Shown here: one piece after another, positions 41,012-52,808 of the stretch
Position numbering within the stretch: the first letter of the stretch is position 1
Layout: every line of letters begins with the position of its first letter
Origin: Apricaphanius iberus
Taxonomy: Eukaryota; Chordata; Actinopteri; Cyprinodontiformes; Aphaniidae
DNA: 64,000 bases
NCBI GenBank assembly: GCA_028564705.1
Contig: JAPXFQ010000835.1
Coordinates: 124,001 to 188,000, forward strand
Direction: 5' to 3'
Notes under the pieces: generated by a model
What the model was told of the DNA's origin: nothing
Databases searched by the model: none
What the model saw: only the letters and a program-made list of their open reading frames with translations
Program-made: the position numbers and the translations under genes

Positions 41012-42253
41012 ATGGAAGCCCTCAGAGCTGCATTAGTGCTATCTGTTTTACGAGCGCTGTGTGCCTGCTTGGTTTTACACGCTCATTTAATACAATGTTT
41101 AGAGGACCACTGTCGAAGCACGAGGTTCAGGGCGGTCATCGTCCACCAGCTATCTCTTCCGCCTACAGGGGGATTTTTTCGGCAAAGACACCGATGCCGG
41201 TTCTGGATCAGACCGGGAAGCACAGCCAGCTGGTGGGACAACTTTGAGCAGGAAATCGTCCTCCCAGAGGAATGGCGTGAAAACTTCCGTATGTCACGCT
41301 CTTCGCTGCTCTCATTGTCGGAGTTATTACGTCCTCACGTTGAAGGGAAACCGACCGTCATGCGATCACCTGCCTGCACACTGTACTATTTAGCAGATAA
41401 GGGCAGGCTACGTAAAACAGCTAATGCTTTTGGACTTTCAAAGCAAGTTGTCTCCAAAATTATTCGGGATGTGTGTAAAGCTATAACTGTGCACTTGGGC
41501 CCCATGTACATCCAGCTACCAACATCTGTAACTGCGGTGCATTCCCTTGTGGAAAGATTTGAAGTGATCCATGGCCTCCCTCAATGTCTAGGTGCTGTAG
41601 AGGGCACCCATGTCGTAATAAAGCAACGATCTGCTAATCCCACTGAATACCTGAACCGGATGGGTAATTTCACCTTAAATATCCAGGCCACTTGTGACTA
41701 TAAGTACATGTTTATGGATGTGGTGGTAAAGTGGCCTGGAAGCGTCCATGATGCTCGTGTTTTTGCCAATTCTGCTATCAACGACATCTTCAGAAGTGGA
41801 AAAATCCCACCTTGTCCAAAACAAATTGTAGACAACGAAGCTCCCATCCCAGTTTACATTTTGGGGGACCCCGCTTACCCCCTGCTACCCTATGTAATGA
41901 AGGAGTATGCTAACGGAGGCAGCACTGTTCAGGAGCAGTATTTTGGACTGTCTTTGTGTAGAGCACGCATGGTTATCGAGTGCTCATTTGGAAGACTGAA
42001 GGCCCGTTTTGGAGCTTTGAGGAGAGCCATGGACATCAATTTGCAGCAACTGCCTTTTGTCATTTATGCATGCTTCTTGCTGCATAACTACTGCGAGGCA
42101 TCAAAAGACCCAGGAGATGACAACCATGTTGCTGAAGCCATACAGGACGACAGAGACAACCAGCCAGTCACAGAACCAGATGTCAGAGGGGACAGCTTAA
42201 CAGCTGAAGGAAAGCGTGTTAGAAGAGTCCTCACTCAGTTCCTGGATCCATGA
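41012..42253 (+). CDS. PIF/Harbinger transposase (DDE_Tnp_4 type), open ORF with D-to-E in the first catalytic position
   Basis: The start chosen is ATG 41012 (A at -3, G at +4); the open frame extends 7 codons upstream without another ATG. The 413-residue product has a helix-turn-helix-like region ([20 protein letters not shown], residues about 133-152) and a DDE nuclease core: [11 protein letters not shown] (194-204), the conserved [17 protein letters not shown] (about 235-251), [11 protein letters not shown] (284-294; Asp286) and [20 protein letters not shown] (321-340; Glu323), ending in [10 protein letters not shown]. The family normally has Asp in the first motif (G-A-I/V-D-G-T-H); here the codon at 41600-41602 is GAG (Glu197). 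Length is normal for the family, and no stop or shift breaks the ORF. It cuts and rejoins DNA at TWA targets together with a Myb/MADF-like partner. The substitution may abolish catalysis. Confidence 0.92.
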   Translation: MEALRAALVLSVLRALCACLVLHAHLIQCLEDHCRSTRFRAVIVHQLSLPPTGGFFRQRHRCRFWIRPGSTASWWDNFEQEIVLPEEWRENFRMSRSSLLSLSELLRPHVEGKPTVMRSPACTLYYLADKGRLRKTANAFGLSKQVVSKIIRDVCKAITVHLGPMYIQLPTSVTAVHSLVERFEVIHGLPQCLGAVEGTHVVIKQRSANPTEYLNRMGNFTLNIQATCDYKYMFMDVVVKWPGSVHDARVFANSAINDIFRSGKIPPCPKQIVDNEAPIPVYILGDPAYPLLPYVMKEYANGGSTVQEQYFGLSLCRARMVIECSFGRLKARFGALRRAMDINLQQLPFVIYACFLLHNYCEASKDPGDDNHVAEAIQDDRDNQPVTEPDVRGDSLTAEGKRVRRVLTQFLDP

Positions 42254-42636
42254 ACTGAACTATGTTGTCAGAAGACATGGGGAAGGGAAACTAATGTGGG
42301 GCTATATTACGTTATAACAAAGCTGCACACATGTTACAGTGGCATTCTTCATTGTTTTATGTATCCAAATGGCATAAGTGATGTTTTGTAGTTGCACCAC
42401 TTTTATTAACATTTTTAAAAAAGAGTGCTATGAAACAAAAGAAACAAGTGTGCAAAAGAGCTCTTGCATCTTACAGAAAAATAAACATAAAGGTGTCTAT
42501 AGCTCAAATAAAGTAGTGTGTGTCTTTCACTCTATAAAAACTTTCAACTTAAATAGCTTTACAGTACTACAATATTTACAAAAACTTTAACACTTTAAAA
42601 CCTTAAAACAGTCTGTGAAAAAAGAAGGGACACGAT

Positions 42637-43700
42637 TTATTCCTTTTCATTGAAAAGAGCTTGGGTAAAGGAGAACCCAGAAAGGCCTGTAATCTCAGCA
42701 GGCGTGCTGGAATGTGATGCGTCGCGTGTGTTGGAGCTGTATGAATTATGTGGTGTTCCCCTTGCAGAAGGTGGGTTGTATGAAAATGTATGACATGCTG
42801 GAGTTTGGTGGACTGACTGTGGAGTGTGTGGAAAATATGGCATAAAATGTGCAGGCTGTGTAGTAGAAGGTGGCAGAACTTGTCTCAGTAGAGAAAAACC
42901 TTCTGCAATCGATGTAGTCAGAACTCCAAGTGCATTAGTCATTTTAGCAAAATTGTCAGCTGCTTGTTTTTCAGATTGTTCCAGAAGGTCGGCCAATCTC
43001 TTCTTCACACGCTGGTCCTCCTCGAGTGCATTGAGCCACTGAGTCTCTGCTGGGAGTTTTCGCTTCAGGCGATCATGCCGATGTCCCACCAGTTTAGCCT
43101 TTCAAAAAAAGAGGGAATTGTAAGGAACATCTTTGAAGTAGTTTAATACTTTTTCATCCTTAGGGATGAAGCATGAGGTTTAAGAACTGTCATTTTACGT
43201 AGAATACTTTGGTAAAATTTTAGACAGAAAAATAGTTTTTAGGCCAAGTATATAAATTATACTGTCTGAGGTTTATAAGTAAAAAAATCCACAAAGCAAA
43301 CAAAACTCTGATTGCAAGATGAATATGCAATTGGCAAACTGGCTCTTTAGCTTCCACATGGAGCACTTAACTCAAAATTCAATATTTAGTTTGACAATGC
43401 CATATCCACATAACCCATTAATGTTGTGGATAAAATAAACCTTGACAATTAGCCCACATTTGGTCCCCAATTATAACTGATAAAACCTCACATACAGCTA
43501 TTAATTTCTGGATGAGCCTTCACATAAAGGAACCCATTAAAACATACCTGAAGCTGGTCTCTCCTCTGTCTCACAGCGGTTCTCATACTGTTCTGCTGCT
43601 CGGTGTCTGACAGAGGAATGGCCGGCGCGGTCTGTCCAGCTCCGGTGGTTTCTTTCCTTTTTTTCTCCGCCTGTTGTCCAAACTTTCCTCCCTTAAAATA
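42637..43700 (-). pseudogene. Harbinger Myb-like partner protein, C-terminal two exons
   Basis: The last exon 43098-42637 reads AKLVGHRHDRLKRKLPAE, NALEEDQRVKKRLADLLEQ, ALGVLTTSIAEGFSLLRQ, a Pro/Ser/Thr-rich tail and TAA. It is preceded by an acceptor (TTTTTTTGAAAG|G). The upstream exon (about 43690-43548) ends MRTAVRQRRDQLQ, followed by donor CAG|GTATGT. The 449-bp intron is in phase 0 and the junction fits the RDQLQ-AKL sequence of this family. The N-terminal SANT/trihelix DNA-binding domain (normally about 100 residues) is missing, so the gene is truncated at its 5' end. Confidence 0.75.
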
Positions 43701-43946
43701 AAACCCTGTCCACAATCACCTCCTGCCTGCGTCTGTTCATTGATTGGCAGTCCAGTCCACAATCTGCTACAGGTGTAGGTGATTGGGATTATTAAAACAG
43801 AAGGGACAAGCCATGTTGCACGAGTCAAAATAAAAGCACACAATCAATAATAAAACATGCAAAATAGAATAAAAACAATTAAAACCTGCAAACAAATAAG
43901 TGCAACATTACCACTCTGTGACATCCACAATCCCTCTTCTGACACA

Positions 43947-44340
43947 TGTAGATTTATAATGACTAGTCCGTAGTAACTGTATGTCGGGCATTTTATTAGC
44001 AGTCAATATGAAAGTGTATACACAGACGTAACGAAGTACAAGAGTAAAATAGAACCACAGCGACACCTTTTGGAACTCCCAGTAACTGTAGCAATGGCAA
44101 GCATTATGGAAAAACATAACATCGCTGTTATCTACAGATAGTATAAGCAGGCACAGTTTAGTTAACTTTGATGAAGCTGCTGCATTATGCAATCATAAAC
44201 GATCTCCAGAAACCAAGCCTCATTAACTGAGCCTAGATTGGAAGTTATGGATTTAGCCAATAAGAAAGTACTTGACGAATGTCTTTGTTTTTTTATGCTT
44301 AAAGATCCCCTTAATAACCCCGTAGGATCATTTTTTCAGG
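43947..44340 (-). mobile_element. Ty3/Gypsy LTR, right copy (5' LTR)
   Basis: Begins TGTAGATTTATAATGACTAG on the plus strand and shares with 36582-36800 the words 'gtaactgtatg', 'agaaccacagcgacacctt' and 'ggaactcccagtaactgta'. An in-frame AATAAAATGCCC on the minus strand matches the polyadenylation signal of the other copy. It abuts the primer-binding-like TGTGTCAGAAGAGGGATT. The outer limit is uncertain. Confidence 0.7.
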
Positions 44341-44714
44341 CGGCGACCGGTGCACTGATTTGTTGATGGTAACTCCCTCTCCATCTCAGACTTGGAGTCT
44401 GCAAAGAAACTCATCTCCTGGACACACATTTCACTTGCTGAAAAACACGGTGGGTGCCATTATTGTCATGAAACAATTCCATAGAGATGAAGATAAGGAT
44501 GAGAATGATTCAGTCTCCATTTGGGTTGTTCAAATATTTTTTATGAAGGTACAAAAGCCCTCTTTAGGCATCCTTCTCTCCCTCCAACATAGCAACTCTG
44601 CCTGTGTCAGCTTCCAGAGCTTTTCTATCAGAAGTGTTTGGTCTATGTCTCTACAGACATAGCAATAATAAGAGAAGCCCTTCAGTTAGACTAGAGCAGG
44701 TGAAACGTCCATAA
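44341..44714. other. No gene recognised
   Basis: The ORF at 44360-44662 has no recognisable domain. No repeat terminus was seen apart from the Harbinger-type TAA at 44712-44714. Confidence 0.4.
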
Positions 44715-45455
44715 TGGGGCATTCACATCGTCCCAAACACCAGCGTCAGTTGCCGCAAGATTCCATGTAAAGTCTCTGGTCGAGTCCATCAGAGGTCCGT
44801 CAGAGTCTCTGGGGTGCGTTGTGTGCTTGTAGCAAACGCAAGCAACGCAGAAGTTCAGCAAGCTGAACTTTTGACAGACTTTAGGCAGTGCACCACCCAA
44901 TCAGAGCGTCGCACTGTAGTGATGTCACTTTACACGTATCTTGAATGAAATGCGGGTCCAGTGAAAATACTTTCAACAAACGCAGATTTAAAAAATCAGA
45001 AATAACACTTACCAAAGACAGATGGACAGGCGCTCCTAAGGAGGATCAGAGAACCTGTAGTTGGTGTCCTGGTAGGAGATTTGAGCTCCGATGCGGCCCA
45101 GGAGGTCGTAAAATTAGGCGCGGGACAGACGGAAGTAGTGGTGAAAGCGAACCTCATCCATAAGCAGCTCCTGGAGCAAATTGTCAAACTCCCCAAAACC
45201 AGAACGCATCTGAATAATGAGTGCTGAGACACTCGATGTCGATGATGTCTAGCTTTATCTAGCAAATAAAGCCAGGCCACTCTCTAGTTACGATCCACCA
45301 TAGTTTAGAATGTACGGCCAGCAACAGAGGAAGCCCCGCCCACGCACTCTTTTTTTGCTCAGAAGCAAGCGTTGGAAGCCAAAAGTGCATACATCAAACT
45401 ACATGCGTTGGGTGCGTTGATTGACGCAGACAAAGTGTACGGTCTGAATTCAGCA
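44715..45455. mobile_element. PIF/Harbinger deletion derivative with transposase fragment
   Basis: TAA at 44712-44714 and 45456-45458 flank the unit. The ends are imperfect inverted repeats (TGGGGCATTCACATCG against the reverse complement of the right end, TGCTGAATTCAGACCG), and subterminal sequences ('gacgcagacaaagtgtacgg') resemble the ends at 10389. The minus strand inside encodes a Harbinger transposase N-terminus (see 45009-45200), tying this fold-back family to a transposase-bearing parent. Confidence 0.75.
45009..45200 (-). pseudogene. Harbinger transposase, N-terminal fragment with stops
   Basis: The minus frame reads FGEFDNLLQELLMDEVRFHH, YFRLSRA, stop, FYDLLGRIGAQISYQDTNYR, FSDPP, stop, ERLSICLW, then TAA. 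The pattern R(L/M)SRxxFDxLLxRI..I..DTN(Y/F)R..I.P.ERLxxxL is the conserved start of PIF/Harbinger transposases. Two internal stops and loss of the DDE domain make it non-functional. Confidence 0.8.
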
Positions 45456-46977
45456 TAAGTCTTCTTCAACTTCAGTCTCTTCATTAAGTTCCAAGAATTA
45501 TGCCATATTCCCTGGATACCTTTACTAATAATTACTAATCACAAAATAGAACTAATCTTGAAATAATTTTCCCGTAACAAATATAAGTATTTTTAAAGTA
45601 AATTCTTCTGAAAACTAGAGGGATTATTTTTTTTCTTAATACCACAATACCTGCACATGGGCCTGCAGTTTTCATGCAGCTACAGTGTTGGTTAGCTATG
45701 TTAGCTGGCTTATTTATTATCCAAGGCTTACCTGATGTAAAGTTGCAGCAGATTGTTGCATTTTATATCATCTGCTCACTTACGTCATTAGGTCCATTTT
45801 GTCTAAAATATTCCTAAACCCCCTTTTAATTTTGGTGGATTTTTTTTTTGTTCAAATGTTTTTAATTTTTATAATTTGTTACACAATAACAAGACTGGTG
45901 TAGCTGGTACAGGGTTTTTTCTTATTCTGAAACAGAAATGATAACTAATAGTAATAATAATATGGCTACACTGTTACACACCGGAAGTATCAGGAACGGA
46001 CTTCCTTTATTTTCCGAATCCTAACACCACTCAAGAGTGATGCAACGAAATCCACACATGCTCAGCGCCAATGTAAGTCACTTAAGTATCACATCAGGGT
46101 AAGTCAACAATAATAGCACACCATTAACATTTCATGGTATAGTTTAGAGAGATAAACGCTACCACGCCGACATGCTAATGCTAACTCTGCTAGCGAGTCC
46201 CCTGGCTACCATCTACGTAGGCAGACATATGGTTCCTAGCTGCAACACTACGTTGGCCGGTGTTCTGACTTTCTGTGCTACCCCAGATTCCATGCTAACC
46301 TGCAGCACTGCGCATGCGCACTTTCGATTTTACGCCAAAGACTGCTGACTCAGCGAAGCTGTCATCAGATCATCCTACCTGCATTTCGTCTTTTTTTTAT
46401 TTAGTGGGAGATTAAGGTAAATTTTATTGAAATTACTTTCTAACTGACCTTCTTTAAGCTGTTTAAGCTCTCCCCATTGTTTAGAGTCGACCACGTGAAT
46501 TGCGACAAATACAATTTATTATGCGGGCTATTTGTGCCTATCCTAATACTACTATTCAATATTTTTGGAGTAACTATACATTTTTCTTAAACCATCCTAA
46601 ATATATGCTAAAAGGAGCCCGTTGAGAAGGCAGATGAGCTGTCTTCTCGGTTGTGTAGCGTATGTTCGTACGTGAAGGTGTATAGATAACAGACAGAGTC
46701 GGGCTGTGTCTCAGTAGCATGTATTCATTGGCTGTGCACATAACGGACTGAACAGTGTCACACACATTGTGACAATACATGAACATCCATGCCCCAAGGA
46801 GGCGCTGTTGACTGCATATCATTACCCTACAACAGCGTAACATGGCGTCACCAGGTGCGTTTATTATTAAGTAAAAGTACATTTTCTTTTAAGGTTTGGA
46901 ATGAAGTGAAACAAAACGATTTTCAGCTTTCCTGTGTGCATCACATTTTACTGGCATAGTATAGGCTAAACTTATTA
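45456..46977. other. No gene recognised
   Basis: The best short candidate is an ATG at 46840 followed after four codons by CAG|GTGCGT, but that is too short to call an exon. A region near 46000-46350 is richer in C and G and contains 'gcgcatgcgcac', a palindromic NRF1-like word. No known protein match was seen. Confidence 0.4.
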
Positions 46978-48555
<1,578 letters not shown>

Positions 48556-48803
48556 TAGCTGTTTACAGTAACATCTTTCCAGAGTTTATCCGCCATCTAC
48601 AGATAAATACCAGATAAATACTATCACGGTTTATTTTTGTAGTAACTATCTTTATATTATGTTGGAGCACAGTCATGAAGCTCTGGGTTTCAAGTGATGG
48701 TAGGTGGGTAGAAGTAGTTATGTGATGCAATCTGTGTAGCAGCTCTAAGCTATTTAACCTAATGTTTTCCTAACATCTCTTTTTATTATTCTCTTAATCT
48801 AGT

Positions 48804-49035
48804 TATATAGTGAGGAACACAAGTATTTGAACAACCTGTGATTTTTCAAATTCTCCCACTCCGAAATTATGGAGGGTTCTAAAACATTGTATGAGCATCT
48901 GTGAGAGACTTTTTTTAAATACAGAAAATCACATTGCATGACTTTTAAATAATTTGTGTTTATATTGCTGCAAAAAAGTATTTAAACACCTGAGAAAATC
49001 AGTGCTGCTATTTCAGAGGAACAATTTCAGAGGTC
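48804..49035 (+). mobile_element. Tc1-like element terminal fragment
   Basis: Begins ATAGTGAGGAACACAAGTAT and runs through 'aacaacctgtgatttttcaa', 'ttctcccactccgaaattat', 'ggagggttctaaaacattgt' and 'agaaaatcacattgcatg', the outer terminus of a Tc1-like element, followed by a partial inner repeat ('aaaaagtatttaaacacctg'). No transposase remains. Confidence 0.65.
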
Positions 49036-50525
49036 ATTGTTGGCTCTGATGTGTGGTAAGTGGAATAGGAGCGGAGATCTGGTGAATCAAAGACACACGT
49101 CTTGCTGAGCTGAGAGAGATAGACGCTGTACTATTTGGTGCCCACACACATCAAGATTGCTGATTTATAAATGCATGTTTTGCTTTTTGAGCACATATGT
49201 TGTCTGCAAGTCTGGAATTTTAAACTTTAAGAAAGAAACAAACTATTTTGGGATCTCAGCAGAGCTTTTAAGCAGATCATGCATCATACCTAACCCCACC
49301 TCTATACCTCAGCAGTCTGTGCATCACTTCCTGGAGCCGCTAGAACAATGAGATTAATGTAATCAGCTCTAATATCAGTTCATCATCATAAAAATGTGAC
49401 AATTTAATTCCTGTGGAGTATTTTGGATATGTGCTTTATGTATTTAAAACAATGTGGTCGTTTTTTATTATTTTTTAAATTTTTTTACAGAATGCTGTGT
49501 CCCTGATCTTAGCAGAGATGTTTAGTAAGCTGCTTACAGGACAGTAACAGAGATGTGAGAAAAATGAACCGACCAAAAAGCTGTTTTTGCATCTCATTAT
49601 TTTAAACAAACCAACCAATGAAGATGTCAGCTATAGAGGTTTGGTTGTGTCCTTAAACTTTGGGCTGTTGGAGGCCTCTGGTCTGCGTTTTGGTAAAACT
49701 AAGTATATCCATGTAAGATTTAAATTATGTATTTATCTGTGACGATTCAACACATTTGAGACCATCGCCATGTTACAGAAGTTTACTGTTCGTATGTTAT
49801 ATGTTTTATGTTCTTGATTTAATGTTGATAGCATAAAAACTTCAATAGCAGAATACATTACTGTCTTGCTTTTTATATCGTGGTATTCATGGATATTTTT
49901 TAGCATGCTGACAGCTACAGAGCCTTGCTCAGGGTAGAAATAAATGAGCTGACCAGTCAGTCATTAAAGCCTTAAGGATGGAAACAGCCTGAGCCCTTCC
50001 AGAGTATCACCTTCATTTAGAAAAAAAATAAATCACTGTGATGTTCAGCTCACTATTTACCCTTAGAAATAAGCAATAACTTATCTAAATTTGTAGTAGG
50101 AAGTGTTTCCATTGAAAATGTTTGTCTTTGTAACAATATTAGATTATTTTAGTCACCATAATAATGTTACAGATTCTCTGAGATCAGTGATGTTAAAGAT
50201 TTTTTTATCAGTTGGTAACTGCCTCAGAAATAATTGATCTTTACAGATCCATAGTGACTTCTGAGGTTTGGTGAGAACAGTTTGACTCTGACAAAAAGAC
50301 TGACACACAACTTAGTAATGCAAAAATGTTTGCAGGGTTAATCTGTACTGTTGTTCTATGTAATTTCAATAAATGTATTTAGTTTCCCCTTGTTTGTCAC
50401 TCTCATTCTTACTGTGCCCTACTGTTAGACATTCTGAAGATTTGTATTTGTGGGTAGCACATAGATGCACTAAAAACCTTGATATTGTACAGATCAGAGT
50501 TGTTTTGTGTCTTCTGCTGAACATC
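49036..50525. other. No gene recognised
   Basis: The ORFs 49157-49351 and 50373-50520 show no known motif. The sequence is AT-rich and intron- or intergenic-like. Confidence 0.4.
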
Positions 50526-50985
50526 ATGAAGTCTAAGGAGCTGGTGGTGGATTTCAGGAGATCTAAATTACATCCAGTCTGCATTCATGGGGAGGAAAGA
50601 GAGACTGGAGTCCTACAGATACCTGGGGGTAGTTTTGGACCAGGAACTGGAGTGGACCATAGACACAGCATACATGAAGGGACAGAGTCTCTTTGTCTTC
50701 CTCAGATGGCTGAGGTCCTTCAGTGTCTGCAATAACCTGCTACAGATGTTCTACCACAATCCATAGAAGTGTGCTGCTGTTGCCTGCTGGCAAAATAGTA
50801 GGCCTACTGCAGACGTTTGGACAAAATGTTTAAAAAGGCTGTGCTGGCTCAGGACCTGGACCCTGTAAGAACTGTGGTGGAGAGGAAGATGAGGAGGAAA
50901 CTACAGGGCATTCTGGGTAATACTAAACACCCCTCCATGATGTCCTGGCCAGCCAGACAAACAGCTGTAGTGACAGATTGATCTA
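50526..50985 (+). pseudogene. LINE reverse transcriptase, C-terminal fragment
   Basis: Frames on the plus strand give KSKELVVDFRRSKLHPVC, HGEERET, then in another frame YLGVVLDQELEWTIDTAYMK, QSLFVFLRWLRSFSVCNNLL, QMFYHNP, and later VRTVVERKMRRKLQGILGN and HDVLASQT. This is the stretch after the catalytic palm of a fish CR1/Rex1-like LINE. Two or more frame changes, and no palm domain or 3' tail: a relic. Confidence 0.75.
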
Positions 50986-51212
50986 TGAGTTGCGATCCAA
51001 ACTGTTAAAATATATATATAATATATATCTACAGACACACACAATATAAAACCATCTGTGGTTTGGTGGGCACATTTTGTAGTTCATTTATATGTGCTAC
51101 TCACATTTATATAAAAGGTAGGATATTCTGATCACGGTATTTAGTACATCTATATGCCAGTTTCAGCTTTATATTAAACCGACAGCATGTTTTTTATTGA
51201 AAGAAACGTTTT
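50986..51212. other. AT-rich spacer with a (TA)n stretch at 51007-51028
   Basis: Short TA dinucleotide array; otherwise nothing recognised. Confidence 0.5.
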
Positions 51213-52806
51213 CACCCAAACAATTTTGTGTTTTCCATGAAAAGTCACACTTATTCACCACCATACGGTGTGAAATGAATAAAAAATAGAGTCAAGACAT
51301 TGACAAGGTTAGAAATAATGATTTTTATTTGAAATAAGATTGTTTTTACATCAAACTTTGCTTTCATCAAAGAATCCTCCATTTGCAGCAATTACAGCAT
51401 TGCAGACCTTTGGCATTCTAGCTGTTAATTTGTTGAGGTAATCTGGAGAAATTGCACCCCACGCTTCTAGAAGCAGCTCCCACAATTTGGATTGGTTGGA
51501 TGGGCACTTCTTGCGTACCATACGGTCAAGCTGCTCCCACAACAGCTCAACGGGGTTCAAATCTGGTGACTGCGCTGGCCACTCCATTACCGATAGAATA
51601 CCAGCTGCCTGCTTCTTCTCTAAATAGTTCTTGCACAATTTCGAGGTGTGTTTTGGGTCATTGTCCTGTTGTAGGATGAAATTGGCTCCAATCAAGCGCT
51701 GTCCACTGGGTATGGCATGGCGTTGCAAAATGGAGTGATAGCCTTCCTTATTCAGAATCCCTTTTACCCTGTACAAATCTCCCACCTTACCAGCACCAAA
51801 GCAACCCCAGACCATCACATTACCTCCACCATGCTTAACAGATGGCGTCAGGCATTCTTCCAGCATCTTTTCAGTTGTTCTGCGTCTCACAAACGTTCTT
51901 CTTTGTGATCCAAACACCTCAAACTTGGATTCATCCGTCCACAGCACTTTTTTCCAGTCTTCCTCTGTCCAATGTCTGTGTTCTTTTGCCCATCTTAATC
52001 TTTTTCTTTTATTGGCCAGTCTCAGATATGGCTTTTTCTTTGCCACTCTGCCCTGAAGCCCAGAATCCCGCAGCCGCCTCTTCACTGTAGATGTTGACAC
52101 TGGTGTTTTGCGGGTACTATTTAATGAAGATGCCAGTTGGGGACCTGTGAGGCGTCTGTTTCTCAAACTAGAGACTCTAATGTACTTATCTTCTTGCTCA
52201 GTTGTGCAACGCGGCCTCCCACTTCTTTTTCTACTCTGGTTAGAGCCTGTTTGTGCTGTCCTCTGAAGGGAGTAGTACACACCGTTGTAGGAAATCTTCA
52301 ATTTCTTAGCAATTTCTCGCATGGAATAGCCTTCATTTCTAAGAACAAGAATAGACTGTCGAGTTTCAGATGAAAGTTCTCTTTTTCTGGCCATTTTGAG
52401 CGTTTAATTGACCCCACAAATGTGATGCTCCAGAAACTCAATCTGCTCAAAGGAAGGTCAGTTTTGTAGCTTCTGTACCGAGCTAAACTGTTTTCAGATG
52501 TGTGAACATGATTGCACAAGGGTTTTCTAATCATCAATTAGCCTTCTGAGCCAATGAGCAAACACATTGTACCATTAGAACACTGGAGTGATAGTTGCTG
52601 GAAATGGGCCTCTATACACCTATGTAGATATTGCACCAAAAACCAGACATTTGCAGCTAGAATAGTCATTTACCACATTAGCAATGTATAGCGTGTGTTT
52701 CTTTAAAGTTAAGACTAGTTTAAAGTTATCTTCATTGAAAAGTACAGTGCTTTTCCTTCAAAAATAAGGACATTTCAATGTGACCCCAAACTTTTGAACG
52801 GTAGTG
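51213..52806 (-). mobile_element. Tc1/mariner DD36E-type transposon, one terminal repeat eroded
   Basis: The right end finishes CAAACTTTTGAACGGTAGTG followed by TA (52807-52808). It is a long subterminal region reading inward to the transposase start at 52394. At the left, similarity to the family's other end begins with 'cacccaaacaattttgtgtt' (51213 onward), but the outer about 20 bases expected to mirror GAACGGTAGTG are absent. The transposase ORF is intact (51351-52394, minus). Confidence 0.88.
51351..52394 (-). CDS. Tc1/mariner transposase, intact 347-residue ORF with DDE triad
   Basis: The ATG at 52394 opens MARKRELSSETRQSILVLRN. The N-terminal paired-type helix-turn-helix pair spans about residues 1-110 (YSMREIAKKLKIS; LTGPQLASSLN; STVKRRLRD), with a basic RKRSGRPR hook between (55-62). 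The catalytic domain has WTDESKF (Asp154), KHGGGNVMVWGCFG (187-200), QQDNDPKHTSK (Asp246) and SPDLNPVELLWEQLD (Glu283). There are 36 residues between Asp246 and Glu283, so this is a DD36E arrangement rather than the DD34E of most Tc1 elements; a DD36E group is known in animals under the name Incomer. It ends VCNAVIAANGGFF. No frame break or stop is seen. It catalyses cut-and-paste transposition at TA sites in the nucleus. Confidence 0.95.
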   Translation of the reverse strand: MARKRELSSETRQSILVLRNEGYSMREIAKKLKISYNGVYYSLQRTAQTGSNQSRKRSGRPRCTTEQEDKYIRVSSLRNRRLTGPQLASSLNSTRKTPVSTSTVKRRLRDSGLQGRVAKKKPYLRLANKRKRLRWAKEHRHWTEEDWKKVLWTDESKFEVFGSQRRTFVRRRTTEKMLEECLTPSVKHGGGNVMVWGCFGAGKVGDLYRVKGILNKEGYHSILQRHAIPSGQRLIGANFILQQDNDPKHTSKLCKNYLEKKQAAGILSVMEWPAQSPDLNPVELLWEQLDRMVRKKCPSNQSKLWELLLEAWGAISPDYLNKLTARMPKVCNAVIAANGGFFDESKV

Positions 52807-52808
52807 TA

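Larger units (their letters stand above)
40761..43700 (+). mobile_element. PIF/Harbinger transposon, right end lost
   Basis: The left end starts GGCCCTGTCCACACGTATCT after TAA (40758-40760) and continues with the GTCCACAC-type subterminal motifs usual in fish Harbinger elements (again near 40915, 'gcgtgtggacggttg'). A transposase (41012-42253, plus) and a Myb-like partner (minus, from about 43700 to 42637) converge tail to tail. The matching right inverted repeat was not found up to 45.5 kb, and the partner lacks its N-terminal domain, so the right end is deleted. The element sits between the 5' LTR and gag of the Gypsy element. Confidence 0.85.
36582..44340 (-). mobile_element. Decayed Ty3/Gypsy LTR retrotransposon carrying several later insertions
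   Basis: LTR-like repeats at 36582 and 43947 bracket minus-strand gag (40569-40170), nucleocapsid/protease (40164-39181, interrupted) and reverse transcriptase (38830-38100) sequence. The right LTR is preceded (43930-43946) by a primer-binding-like region, TGTGTCAGAAGAGGGATT on the minus strand. Later insertions: SINEs at 36990 and 38836, a Harbinger MITE at 39403 and a large Harbinger element at 40761. The right limit is approximate. Described only; reading frames are broken in many places. Confidence 0.8.

Noticed and set aside
45456..46350. CpG-type promoter around 46000-46350 with an NRF1-like word
   Set aside because: Only weakly enriched in C and G, and no exon or transcript start could be shown.
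46840..46857. Possible tiny first exon: ATG GCG TCA CCA G followed by GTGCGT
   Set aside because: Too short to separate from chance; no promoter features, no downstream exon and no family recognition.
51452..52373. Plus-strand ORFs opposite 51351-52394
   Set aside because: Shadows of the intact transposase ORF.
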